From the NCBI GenBank assembly GCA_017386805.1, contig JAFOGM010000311.1, positions 1-9,082 on the forward strand: 9,082 nucleotides of DNA. The letters are read 5' to 3'. This stretch comes from Bacillota bacterium (GTDB taxonomy: Bacteria > Bacillota > Clostridia > Peptostreptococcales > Anaerovoracaceae). The notes under the pieces were generated by a model. That model did not search any database. It saw nothing but the letters and a program-made list of their open reading frames with translations, and was not told the DNA's origin. The position numbers and the translations under genes were made by a program. Shown piece after piece: positions 1-6,136 of the stretch; position 1 is the stretch's first letter; each line of letters starts with the position of its first letter.

Positions 1-86
1 GCAACCGCTCCGCTCCCGCCCAATCCGGAAGCAGCGCTTCCCAGCAGGATGGCCATAGCCAGAGCACCGCTGGTGAACTTTCTCAA
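1..86 (-). CDS. Exported protein, N-terminal signal peptide only (cut by left edge)
   Basis: Read on the minus strand from a TTG at 86-84, the frame stays open to the edge. It gives Met-Arg-Lys-Phe, a hydrophobic run rich in Ala, Leu and Ile, then small residues (Gly, Ser, Ala), a textbook Sec signal peptide. The mature protein lies outside the window, so its function is unknown. The start is uncertain. The Shine-Dalgarno-like AGGGGTGA (112-105) lies about 18 nt upstream of the TTG, which is too far. In frame between them are codons reading Tyr-Lys-Asn-His-Leu, with a TGA just above, and no ATG, GTG or other TTG. Spacing from the ribosome site would fit a start at the TAT codon (99-97), so a lost ATG or a sequence error is possible. 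Confidence 0.45.
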   Translation of the reverse strand, partial: MRKFTSGALAMAILLGSAASGLGGSGAV

Positions 87-153
87 TAAATGATTTTTAT
101 AATGTCACCCCTTTTTCTATGTATGATGTGGCTCCGAAAACCGGAGAATCGAT

Positions 154-182
154 TTCACACGTATTAGTGGTCTTATTATTTT
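154..182 (+). promoter_or_regulatory. Possible promoter for a small RNA
   Basis: TTCACA (154-159, five of six bases of the -35 consensus) and TATTTT (177-182, four of six of the -10) are 17 bp apart. Transcription would start near 189-190, exactly where the long inverted repeat begins. The region is AT-rich, so a chance match is possible. Confidence 0.35.
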
Positions 183-189
183 ATATCAT

Positions 190-372
190 ACCATATTTAG
201 TGGGTAATCTTCAACGTAGGAAGTGGGAAAACATACTCTCCTGCGGGTTGTGGTTGTGGTGGAAAAAGCGGCCAGAGAGGAATCCTACAGAAATTTGTTG
301 ATGAGTGAATTTGGATTGTCTTTTAAATCGTAGATAATGTAAATGAAAGCGGTGCGTCAGTGCCGCTTTTTT
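190..372 (+). ncRNA. Candidate structured small RNA, about 180 nt, 6S-like in shape
   Basis: No convincing protein is encoded here. Nested complementary segments build a rod with internal bulges: 191-197 with 308-314 (one mismatch), 208-215 with 297-304 (one mismatch), 216-221 with 283-288 (perfect), and 236-243 with 273-279 (one bulged C). A promoter-like pair sits just upstream, and an intrinsic terminator closes the unit at 346-372. A rod of about 180-200 nt with a bulged middle and its own promoter and terminator resembles 6S RNA (ssrS), but I did not recognise the conserved 6S central-bubble sequence, so the family is not assigned. It could instead be an untranslated leftover, or chance pairing in AT-rich DNA. 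All of this is inferred from pairing done by eye. Confidence 0.35.
346..372 (+). terminator. Intrinsic terminator upstream of the CNNM gene
   Basis: AAAGCGG (346-352) pairs with CCGCTTT (363-369) around a 10-nt loop and runs into six T (367-372). No protein gene ends here on the plus strand, which suggests it terminates a non-coding transcript. It insulates the promoter that follows. Confidence 0.7.
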
Positions 373-380
373 CACCCTAT

Positions 381-409
381 TTGACTTTTCAAGCGGGATA
401 CGGTATAAT
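381..409 (+). promoter_or_regulatory. SigA-type promoter of the CNNM-uppP-SUFU operon
   Basis: TTGACT (381-386) and a perfect TATAAT (404-409) are separated by exactly 17 bp. Transcription would start near 416, leaving a leader of about 100 nt before the ATG at 520. This is the best promoter in the window. Confidence 0.8.
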
Positions 410-466
410 ATTTTGTCATGCTGTACGTTTTCGAATTGGGCGAAAGCGTTGGAATACAAAAGAGTT

Positions 467-491
467 CCGCGGGAGATTACAGCGGCCGCGG
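467..491 (+). other. GC-rich leader hairpin before the CNNM start
   Basis: CCGCGG (467-472) can pair with CCGCGG (486-491) across a 13-nt loop. It lies in the 5' leader, ending just ahead of the AAAGGA (499-504) that probably serves as ribosome site. It could influence translation, but no known riboswitch is recognised. Confidence 0.3.
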
Positions 492-519
492 AGATACGAA
501 AGGAAAAAGTATAACAACT

Positions 520-1776
520 ATGAACGACGTAGATATACGCATTGTAGTCGCTATTATCTGTCTTGTAGCCATGTCGGCCTATTTCTCTGCCACAGAGACG
601 GCCTTCTCGGCGTTGAATCGAATCAAACTGAAGAGTTTGGCGGAGTCCGGAAACAAAAAGGCTCAGCTGGCTCAGAAACTGGCGGACAATTACGATAACA
701 TCCTGTCCACCATTCTGATCGGGAACAATATTGTAAATATCGTAGCTTCTTCCATTGCTACGGTGCTGTTCACCGGAATCATGGGAGCAGCGAAGGGTGT
801 TCCTGTGGCCACAGCTGTGATGACTGTTTTCGTACTGATCTTTGGTGAAATATCTCCCAAGAGTATCGCAAAGGATATTCCGGAAAAGTTCGCTATGTGG
901 TCTGCACCTCTGCTGAACTTCTTCTCCATTATTTTAAAGCCTTTAAACTGGATTTTCGCCCTGTGGAAGGTCCTGCTGACCAAGGTGTTCAAGTTCTCCG
1001 ATGACCGCGGTGTCACCGAAGAAGAGATCCTGACCATGGTTTCCGAAGCCGAAAACGACGGGGAAATTGACCAGCAGGAAGGAGAAATGATCCGAAACAT
1101 CATGGACTTTGACGATCTGACGGTGGAAGATATTCTGACACCCCGTGTGGACGTAGTGTTCATTCATGAAGAGGACGACAACGAAGAAATCGCAGAAGTC
1201 TTTGAAGAAAGCGGCTATTCCCGTCTTCCTGTTTACGGGGAAGACCTGGATGACATCGTGGGTGTTCTGAACCAGAAGGACTTCTTCATGCATATGGTTC
1301 GTAAGGACAAAAAGCTGGAAGATGCCATGACTCAGCCCATGTTCGTGGCTCCGTCCATGAAGATCGGTAAATTGATGACCATTCTGAAGGAAAAGAAGTG
1401 TCACCTGGCCATCGTTGTGGACGAATACGGCGGTGTGGAAGGTGTTGTTACCTTGGAAGACATCATCGAAGAACTGGTAGGGGAAATCTGGGACGAACAC
1501 GATGAAATCGTGGAAGAAATCGTACAGGTGTCCGAAACGGAATATACTGTCAAGGGAAATGCCAGCGTTATGAAGCTCTTTGAGCAGCTGGGCTTTGACG
1601 AAGAACTGGATGTGGTTTCCGTCAGCGGCTGGATCTCTCAGGAGCTGGGAAAAATTCCGGAACAGGGCGATCAGCTGATTTACAGAAACGTGCAGGTGGA
1701 TGTCACTGCAGCAGAAGAACGCCGCGTGACTGATGCCCGCATTTTGGTACTTCCCAAAGAAGAGGAAGAGGAGTAG
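520..1776 (+). CDS. CNNM/CorC-HlyC family membrane protein with CBS domains
   Basis: This 418-aa protein has the full architecture of the UPF0053/CNNM group, often annotated hemolysin C-like and linked to Mg2+ or Co2+ transport and resistance. Residues 1-150 form the CNNM (DUF21) membrane domain, with an N-terminal helix (about 6-28), the conserved GNNIVNI (68-74) and GEISPKSIAK (109-118), and further helices near 95-110 and 128-155. Two CBS motifs follow (about 205-262 and 270-325; the second includes the typical DEYGGVEGVVTLED, 301-314). A CorC_HlyC domain fills about 335-412, and the tail is five Glu. The ATG at 520 was chosen because the CNNM domain starts there. Its ribosome site AAAGGA is rather distant (15 nt). 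The frame is open up to an ATG at 418, but that would sit at the predicted transcription start. The next gene begins 3 nt after the stop. Transport function is inferred from the family. Confidence 0.9.
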   Translation: MNDVDIRIVVAIICLVAMSAYFSATETAFSALNRIKLKSLAESGNKKAQLAQKLADNYDNILSTILIGNNIVNIVASSIATVLFTGIMGAAKGVPVATAVMTVFVLIFGEISPKSIAKDIPEKFAMWSAPLLNFFSIILKPLNWIFALWKVLLTKVFKFSDDRGVTEEEILTMVSEAENDGEIDQQEGEMIRNIMDFDDLTVEDILTPRVDVVFIHEEDDNEEIAEVFEESGYSRLPVYGEDLDDIVGVLNQKDFFMHMVRKDKKLEDAMTQPMFVAPSMKIGKLMTILKEKKCHLAIVVDEYGGVEGVVTLEDIIEELVGEIWDEHDEIVEEIVQVSETEYTVKGNASVMKLFEQLGFDEELDVVSVSGWISQELGKIPEQGDQLIYRNVQVDVTAAEERRVTDARILVLPKEEEEE

Positions 1777-1779
1777 AGA

Positions 1780-2601
1780 ATGTTTGAATTATTGAAAGCG
1801 GCGTTTTTAGGCGTCGTGGAAGGGATCACGGAATGGCTCCCCATCAGCAGTACGGGCCACATGATCCTGGTCAATGAGTTTGTAAAACTGAAGGTGACCG
1901 AAGAGTTCTGGAATATGTTCCTGGTAGTGATCCAGCTGGGTGCCATCCTGGCAGTCGTGGTGATCTACTGGAACAAGATCTTCCCGTTCTCCTTCAAAAA
2001 AGGCGAAGCCTTCATCAAAAAAGATATTTTCCAGATGTGGTTTAAAATCATCGTAGGCGTCCTTCCTGCAGCCATCGTGGGAATCCCTCTGGATGACTTC
2101 ATGGAAGAACATCTCAGCAGCTATCAGGTGGTAGCCATCGCACTGATCGTCTACGGGATCGTTTTCATCGTCATGGAAAACCGCAACAAAGGAAAGCAGT
2201 TCGAAATTACTGACATGAGTCAGATGACCTACAAAACCGCGTTGAAGATCGGATGCTTCCAGGTGCTGTCTCTGATCCCCGGAACCTCCCGCAGCGGTTC
2301 CACCATCATCGGTGGGATGCTTTCAGGCGCATCCCGTACGGTTGCCGCAGAATTCACCTTCTATCTGGCAATCCCCGTCATGTTCGGCGCCAGCTTGCTG
2401 AAGCTGCTGAAGTTCGGCTTTACCTTCACCGCCATGGAACTGGGTATCCTGGCAGTGGGTATGATCGTAGCCTTTGGTGTATCTATCCTGGCAATCCGTT
2501 TCCTGATGGGATACATCAAAAAGTACGACTTCAAGGTGTTCGGCTGGTATCGAATCGTGCTGGGTGCGGTGGTACTGGCGTACTTCGCTCTGATTGGATA
2601 A
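1780..2601 (+). CDS. uppP: Undecaprenyl-diphosphatase UppP (BacA family)
   Basis: UppP is an integral membrane phosphatase that converts undecaprenyl diphosphate to undecaprenyl phosphate. This recycles the lipid carrier for peptidoglycan and other wall polymers, and overproduction gives bacitracin resistance in known members. The 273-aa length is normal. Both family signatures are present: EGITEWLPISSTGH (14-27), with the conserved Glu, Ser and His residues, and PGTSRSGST (167-175), with the catalytic-region Arg171. Hydrophobic helices cover much of the chain, for example 47-64, 88-103, 114-132, 190-211, 220-243 and 256-272. The ribosome site GAGGAG lies in the last codons of the CNNM gene, which ends 3 nt earlier, so translation is probably coupled. 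Only one uppP is visible here, so whether it is the main enzyme or a spare copy cannot be told. Confidence 0.95.
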   Translation: MFELLKAAFLGVVEGITEWLPISSTGHMILVNEFVKLKVTEEFWNMFLVVIQLGAILAVVVIYWNKIFPFSFKKGEAFIKKDIFQMWFKIIVGVLPAAIVGIPLDDFMEEHLSSYQVVAIALIVYGIVFIVMENRNKGKQFEITDMSQMTYKTALKIGCFQVLSLIPGTSRSGSTIIGGMLSGASRTVAAEFTFYLAIPVMFGASLLKLLKFGFTFTAMELGILAVGMIVAFGVSILAIRFLMGYIKKYDFKVFGWYRIVLGAVVLAYFALIG

Positions 2602-2613
2602 GGAGGAAGAATT

Positions 2614-3513
2614 ATGGGATTCTTTGATTCTCTGTTTGGAAAACGTGAAAAGCCTTATGTGACCACTCCGCAGGTGACTCCGGAGAAGTCCAAGGAAATC
2701 GATGATAAAATCCGTGCAATGATCGCTGGCGGAACTGCCGGCGGCCATGAGGATGTCCCGGCAACCGCCTGCTCCAGCTGCGCTTCCGCAGGCTCCGGTT
2801 GTGATCCCAGCGGTTGTTCTGCCTGCGGCGGTGGCCTGGATGATGCGCTGCGTGCGCTGGAACGCAAGAACAGCGCGGCGAAAGCCAACGAAACCCAGGA
2901 AACCATCGGTTGGGATGCCATTACTGAAACTTTTGAAAAATATTACCCGGACCAGAAGACGCCGCTGCACTTTGCACCGGAAGTGTCCTGGGCCATGGGC
3001 GGTTCCGATCCGCTGGACGGGATCAGCGTCTATGATGCGAAGGAATACTATCACTTCGTAACATATGGCCTGTCGGAACTGTACGGAAAGGAAAGCGATA
3101 ACCTGGCTTATTCCGGTTATGGTCTGGAATTCACCTTAAAGCTGGCCAAGGAAGGTCTGGGAGAAACTCCCATGGAAGTGAACCGCGAACTGCGCAACGT
3201 GGCTGGAATTTTACAGTCCTTAGCGCGCATGGTATTCACTCAGGGGAAGACCTTTGCGCCGGATGAATATATTTGGAGCGGTCAGACCACCGGGATCGAC
3301 GCAGAAGGAAAGTCCAACATCGTTGGGTTCATCACCCGTCTGGACAATGCCGGTATTGTGGAAACTCCCCACGGTTGGGTGAAGTTCACCGAGCTGATCG
3401 GTGTGACTGAAGCAGAGCTGGAAGGTATCAAGAACGATTGGATTACCGTTCCGCAGCTGTTCCAGGCACTGGGTACTGAATTAACAATGTACGATCGCAT
3501 CAGTATGATGTAA
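2614..3513 (+). CDS. SUFU-domain protein with N-terminal Cys cluster
   Basis: The C-terminal two thirds of this 299-aa protein (about 98-290) resemble the suppressor-of-fused (SUFU) domain, first known from animal Hedgehog signalling and widespread in bacteria, where some members act as immunity proteins to polymorphic toxins (such as B. subtilis YqcF). Family-like segments are DPLDGISVY (132-140), YHFVTYGLSELYGKE (146-160) and SGYGLEFTLKL (167-177). Ahead of it are a short MGFFDSLFG amphipathic start, as in many membrane-associated cytosolic proteins, a charged stretch, and a small-residue segment with five cysteines (C53, C56, C63, C68, C71; spacing CX2CX6CX4CX2C) that could bind metal. There is no signal peptide. 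AGGAGG (2601-2606) overlaps the uppP stop, so it is the third gene of the operon. No toxin gene is adjacent. The SUFU call is by sequence recognition; the function is unknown. Confidence 0.75.
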   Translation: MGFFDSLFGKREKPYVTTPQVTPEKSKEIDDKIRAMIAGGTAGGHEDVPATACSSCASAGSGCDPSGCSACGGGLDDALRALERKNSAAKANETQETIGWDAITETFEKYYPDQKTPLHFAPEVSWAMGGSDPLDGISVYDAKEYYHFVTYGLSELYGKESDNLAYSGYGLEFTLKLAKEGLGETPMEVNRELRNVAGILQSLARMVFTQGKTFAPDEYIWSGQTTGIDAEGKSNIVGFITRLDNAGIVETPHGWVKFTELIGVTEAELEGIKNDWITVPQLFQALGTELTMYDRISMM

Positions 3514-3528
3514 ATATAGTGAAAAAAG

Positions 3529-3575
3529 AAAGGCCGACGGCCGATTCTGGAAAGAATCGATCGTCGGTCTTTTTT
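3529..3575. terminator. Bidirectional intrinsic terminator between convergent genes
   Basis: A 20-bp stem (3529-3548 with 3553-3572; one C-A mismatch, two G-U pairs) is capped by a GGAA tetraloop. It is followed by T (3570-3575) on the plus strand and by a T-rich tract (complement of 3522-3531) on the minus strand. It ends the three-gene operon, and the stop codon of the minus-strand AraC gene (3576-3574) overlaps its edge. Confidence 0.9.
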
Positions 3576-4506
3576 ATACTTCCATGGAATCTTTCAGTCC
3601 CTGCATATATTCCAGAGACTCGCGGATGGGGAACCGTTTCAGATCCAGGTACTCATGATAGTATTTTTGGAATTCGGAATACTTTGGGTTGTTGGGATCC
3701 TCAGAGAGGGCGTTCATAAACTCTGTGGGGGTCATGCCAGTGTATCTTTTAAAGACACGGTTGAAATAGGACGTATTCACATAGCCGAACTGATCCACCA
3801 ATTCATGAATGGGGAAGTCCTGGTTGTAGTTGGTGTATTGCAGAATCGACATGATCCGGCGGAGTCGGTGATAGTTGATGTATTCTGAAATCGTGATCCC
3901 GGTTTCGCGGCGGAAGACGGTACAGAGGTAGTTCTTGTTGAAGCCCAAAGAATCGGACAGGCTGGAAAGAACATACTTTTCTGTAGAATCTTTTTCCACG
4001 TGGTGAATGATGCGCTGAATCAGCGGAGTATATTGGCTGGAATCCACGTAAGTTCCGGAACTGACCTTCGTGCTGGGTGTATCCGTCAGGAAGGAAAGCA
4101 GGATCGTACAAAGAAACGAGTCTGTACAGGAAGTACACAGTGGATCTGCACTTCCGTAGTTCATCAAAATATAAGAGAACAGGTTTTCCAGATGGAAGGC
4201 ACTGTGCAGTACGCGTACGGTTTTATTTTCCAGATGGGATTTCAGTTCCGGATCCTGGATGCGGAAAAAGACCTCATACTGTACGCAGAGATTGTGAGTA
4301 TCTTTAGGTACGCCGTGAACAGCTCCAGGAGGAATCAGGATCATACTTCCTGCGGAAAGGGGATAATCTGTTCCGTCCACTTGAAAGACCAGGTGGCCTT
4401 TATGGACATAAGCCAAATGAAAGAAATCGTCGTGGGTATGGGGTTGCAGGGCCCAACCAGCGGGGAGCTCAGTTTCGCCGCTTCGTATAAATTGCATCTT
4501 TCCCAT
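3574..4506 (-). CDS. AraC-family transcriptional regulator with N-terminal cupin
   Basis: This 310-aa protein has an AraC-type ligand-binding cupin barrel at about 10-85 (PHTHDDFFHLAYV at 22-34, then Pro59-Pro60-Gly61 and His64) and a C-terminal double helix-turn-helix at about 162-265. The first helix-turn-helix is near 178-200 (LSSLSDSLGFNKNYL) and the second near 232-262 (IHELVDQFGYVNTSYFNRVF, then TGMTPTEF), the standard AraC/XylS signature. A tail of about 45 residues (266-310, rich in Tyr, Glu and Lys) runs past the usual end of the DNA-binding domain. The start is supported by GAAGGAGG 5 nt upstream. It is divergent from the C45 hydrolase gene and shares its control region, so it probably regulates that gene, the symporter and itself. 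The ligand is unknown; the cupin His residues could bind a small molecule or metal. Confidence 0.93.
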   Translation of the reverse strand: MGKMQFIRSGETELPAGWALQPHTHDDFFHLAYVHKGHLVFQVDGTDYPLSAGSMILIPPGAVHGVPKDTHNLCVQYEVFFRIQDPELKSHLENKTVRVLHSAFHLENLFSYILMNYGSADPLCTSCTDSFLCTILLSFLTDTPSTKVSSGTYVDSSQYTPLIQRIIHHVEKDSTEKYVLSSLSDSLGFNKNYLCTVFRRETGITISEYINYHRLRRIMSILQYTNYNQDFPIHELVDQFGYVNTSYFNRVFKRYTGMTPTEFMNALSEDPNNPKYSEFQKYYHEYLDLKRFPIRESLEYMQGLKDSMEV

Positions 4507-4520
4507 AGGCGCCTCCTTCG

Positions 4521-4554
4521 TTACAGAATAAGGTTTAAATTAGCCTTATTGTAA
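4521..4554. promoter_or_regulatory. Inverted repeat over the AraC gene promoter, candidate operator
   Basis: TTAC (4521-4524) plus AATAAGG (4527-4533) mirror CCTTATT plus GTAA (4544-4554): 11 complementary bases per arm, with a two-base bulge in one arm and a 10-bp centre. On the minus strand one arm overlaps the candidate -10 and the other ends next to the ribosome site. It could be an autoregulatory operator or an mRNA hairpin. Confidence 0.45.
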
Positions 4555-4556
4555 CA
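4548..4556 (-). promoter_or_regulatory. Extended -10 promoter for the AraC-family gene
   Basis: Minus-strand TGTTACAAT (4556-4548) is an extended -10 element with TACAAT as hexamer. No good -35 is visible 17 bp upstream, which fits either an extended -10 promoter or one needing an activator. The start would fall inside the inverted repeat. Confidence 0.45.
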
Positions 4557-4580
4557 CAAAATTTCCGAGAAATCTTCCGG

Positions 4581-4609
4581 TTGAAGGGGGGAATGAATAC
4601 TCCTATATT
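4581..4609 (+). promoter_or_regulatory. Promoter of the C45 hydrolase gene
   Basis: TTGAAG (4581-4586) and TATATT (4604-4609) are 17 bp apart, matching four and five of six consensus bases. Transcription would begin near 4616, leaving a leader of about 240 nt. Two TTCCG pentamers (4563-4567, 4575-4579) lie directly upstream of the -35, where an AraC-type activator could bind. A weaker alternative closer to the gene is TTGAAT (4783-4788) with TAAGAT (4804-4809), but its spacer is only 15 bp. Confidence 0.5.
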
Positions 4610-4649
4610 TTGTTGCCATGATGGAACTTAATTCCGTTTTTACACTGGA

Positions 4650-4665
4650 TTGAAAACGTTTTCAA
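4650..4665. promoter_or_regulatory. Perfect 16-bp palindrome matching a CcpA cre site
   Basis: TTGAAAACGTTTTCAA is fully palindromic, and its inner 14 bp fit the cre consensus TGWNANCGNTNWCA at every position. It lies about 35-50 bp downstream of the predicted start of the C45 transcript, where bound CcpA would act as a roadblock. Another LacI-family repressor could use the same type of site. Confidence 0.6.
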
Positions 4666-4853
4666 GAAAAGCAGGGGGAAAAATGGGTTGGAGAAGGCTT
4701 TCAGAAAAGATAAAACACTCAAATTTTAATATCAGTGGAAGTGAATACAGGACTATTCGCCAAAGAGCACAGCTATAGATTTTTGAATTTTAATGAAATA
4801 AAATAAGATACAAGGTAAAATTCAGAAGACCGTAAATAGGAGGAGAAATACCG

Positions 4854-5918
4854 ATGAGATTTAAAGAAATAACATTGAGTGGTACACCCTACGAACGCGG
4901 ATTCGCCTATGGCCAGCAGTGTAAAGACGAAATCGCTGTATCGATTGATGCGTATCAGTTCTTGTTTAAAGAAACAAAGGGAATCGATTGGGAAGTTGCA
5001 CGAAAGATTTCCGAATACTACATTGAACTGACTCGTGCATACAATCCGGATTATGTGGAAGAAATCCGCGGAATCGCGGAAGGTGCAGGGGTACCCTTTG
5101 AAGACATTGCAGCTCTGAATACACGTACAGAAATCATGTATTCCGATGCGCTGAAAGCTGCGCAGACTGAAAAAGCAGAGCCGCAGGAATGTACTGTTAT
5201 CAGCTTGACACCGCCGGCTGCAGCTGACGGACATGTTATCGCTGCACAGAACTGGGATTACAGTGGACGTTTAAGAGAAAGTGTAGTCATCGTTCATGTG
5301 AAGCAGGAAGATAAGCCTGACTTTGTGATGGTGACCGAGGGCGGTATGATCGGTGGTATCGGTATGAACGATCATGGCGTGGCAGTTATGTTAAATGCGC
5401 TGAAGACCACCGTATCCTGTAAGGGTGTTCCCTTACGTGCCCGTATGAGAGCGATGCTGGAATCGAAAAACCTGAGTGATGCTTATGTAATAGGCGGTGT
5501 GGAACCTGTCACTGTGGCGAATCTGACCATTGTCCACAAGGATGGCGTTGCCCTCGGTTTCGAAATGGATTCCGATATCGTGGAACCTATGATCCCGGAC
5601 GATGGCGTTCTGGTACATACCAATCATTACCTCGGACTGAAGACATACTTGAAGAACGATGTGAATCACATGGGATCCAGCTACATCAGATTACAGAGAA
5701 TCAAGTATTTGATCAAGCAGAAATATGGACAGATCACCGTAGAAGATATGATGGAAATGCTGAAGGACCACGCAGGTTATCCGCAGTCCATCTGTGACCA
5801 TATGGACATGGACTTCGATATGACAAACTTCTCTATCATCATGGATCTGACCGACAATGCTATTTGGCTGGCTCCGGATTGTCCCTGTGAAAACGAATTT
5901 GAAAGAATTTACGTTTAG
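4854..5918 (+). CDS. C45-family autoproteolytic amide hydrolase/acyltransferase
   Basis: This 354-aa protein belongs to the peptidase C45 / acyl-CoA:6-aminopenicillanate acyltransferase group of N-terminal-nucleophile enzymes. Such precursors cut themselves in front of a Cys that becomes the catalytic N-terminus; relatives include isopenicillin N acyltransferase and the insect beta-alanyl-dopamine hydrolase Tan. Residues 1-112 form the small chain (RGFAYGQQC at 15-23, IRGIAEGAGV at 71-80, NTRTE at 89-93). Cys113 in QECTVIS is the predicted nucleophile, with cleavage after Glu112. The large chain has the family's AQNWDY (131-136), GGMIGGIGMNDHGVAV (163-178) and VHTNHYL (254-260). Length is normal, and with no signal peptide the enzyme should be cytosolic. 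The start has AGGAGG (4838-4843) 10 nt upstream. Divergent from the AraC regulator and upstream of the symporter, it probably hydrolyses or transfers an amide-linked acyl or amino-acid group; the substrate is unknown. Confidence 0.88.
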   Translation: MRFKEITLSGTPYERGFAYGQQCKDEIAVSIDAYQFLFKETKGIDWEVARKISEYYIELTRAYNPDYVEEIRGIAEGAGVPFEDIAALNTRTEIMYSDALKAAQTEKAEPQECTVISLTPPAAADGHVIAAQNWDYSGRLRESVVIVHVKQEDKPDFVMVTEGGMIGGIGMNDHGVAVMLNALKTTVSCKGVPLRARMRAMLESKNLSDAYVIGGVEPVTVANLTIVHKDGVALGFEMDSDIVEPMIPDDGVLVHTNHYLGLKTYLKNDVNHMGSSYIRLQRIKYLIKQKYGQITVEDMMEMLKDHAGYPQSICDHMDMDFDMTNFSIIMDLTDNAIWLAPDCPCENEFERIYV

Positions 5919-5971
5919 AGAAAAATTTAACTGATTATAGTGTGGACGAATTTCCATAGAATGACGTCCCT

Positions 5972-5977
5972 TATAAT
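5972..5977 (+). promoter_or_regulatory. Possible -10 box of a promoter for the symporter gene
   Basis: A perfect TATAAT lies in the 218-nt gap between the two plus-strand genes. No good -35 is found 16-18 bp upstream, although TTTCCA (5951-5956) lies 15 bp away. It could be an activator-dependent promoter giving the symporter its own transcript. Confidence 0.35.
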
Positions 5978-5981
5978 ACCA

Positions 5982-6006
5982 GGCCGAAAAGAATCCCCTT
6001 TTGGCC
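5982..6006 (+). other. Hairpin after the C45 gene, weak terminator or leader element
   Basis: GGCC (5982-5985) pairs with GGCC (6003-6006), and AAAAG (5987-5991) pairs with CTTTT (5998-6002), with one bulged G and a 6-nt loop. No T-run follows, so strong termination is unlikely. It may reduce or pause read-through from the C45 gene into the symporter gene. Confidence 0.35.
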
Positions 6007-6018
6007 GCTTAATCAAAA

Positions 6019-6087
6019 CGCTTTGCATTGTCCACGGTTTCAGCGGATGGGCATGGGTCTGTATCGGGCTGTGAACACAACAAAGCG
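6019..6087 (+). other. Long RNA hairpin in the symporter leader
   Basis: CGCTTTG (6019-6025) pairs perfectly with CAAAGCG (6081-6087). Inside it TTGT (6028-6031) pairs with ACAA (6077-6080), and then either CAC with GTG (6033-6035/6071-6073) or CAGC with GCTG (6041-6044/6068-6071). The apex of about 35 nt is G-rich. It ends about 37 nt before the ribosome site AGGAGG (6124-6129). It does not match any riboswitch that I recognise; it may be a regulatory leader or an mRNA stabiliser. Confidence 0.4.
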
Positions 6088-6136
6088 CTCTGGTGTACTT
6101 ATATCGTACAAAATATTGTAAAAAGGAGGATTAAGC

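Noticed and set aside
119..301. A 60-codon plus-strand open frame with a hydrophobic stretch
   Set aside because: It has no convincing ribosome site, low-complexity AT-driven hydrophobicity and odd Trp/Lys-rich composition. The strand's pairing pattern and terminator are better explained by a non-coding RNA.
418..519. N-terminal extension of the CNNM protein from the ATG at 418
   Set aside because: That ATG is about 2 nt from the predicted transcription start with no ribosome site, and the 34 extra residues are hydrophilic and precede a normal CNNM N-terminus.
190..519. M-box (Mg2+) riboswitch upstream of the CNNM gene
   Set aside because: The conserved M-box core (GGTGAGGCTCCT-like) is absent, and the terminator precedes rather than follows the gene's own promoter.
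6019..6025. A second cre site near CAAAACGCTTTG in the symporter leader
   Set aside because: It fails three defined cre positions; the sequence is better explained as one arm of the leader hairpin.
5919..6136. Glycine riboswitch in front of the symporter gene
   Set aside because: Expected from gene context, but the conserved aptamer core elements (the GAGAG / CCGAAGG / CTCTCAGG pattern) are not present.
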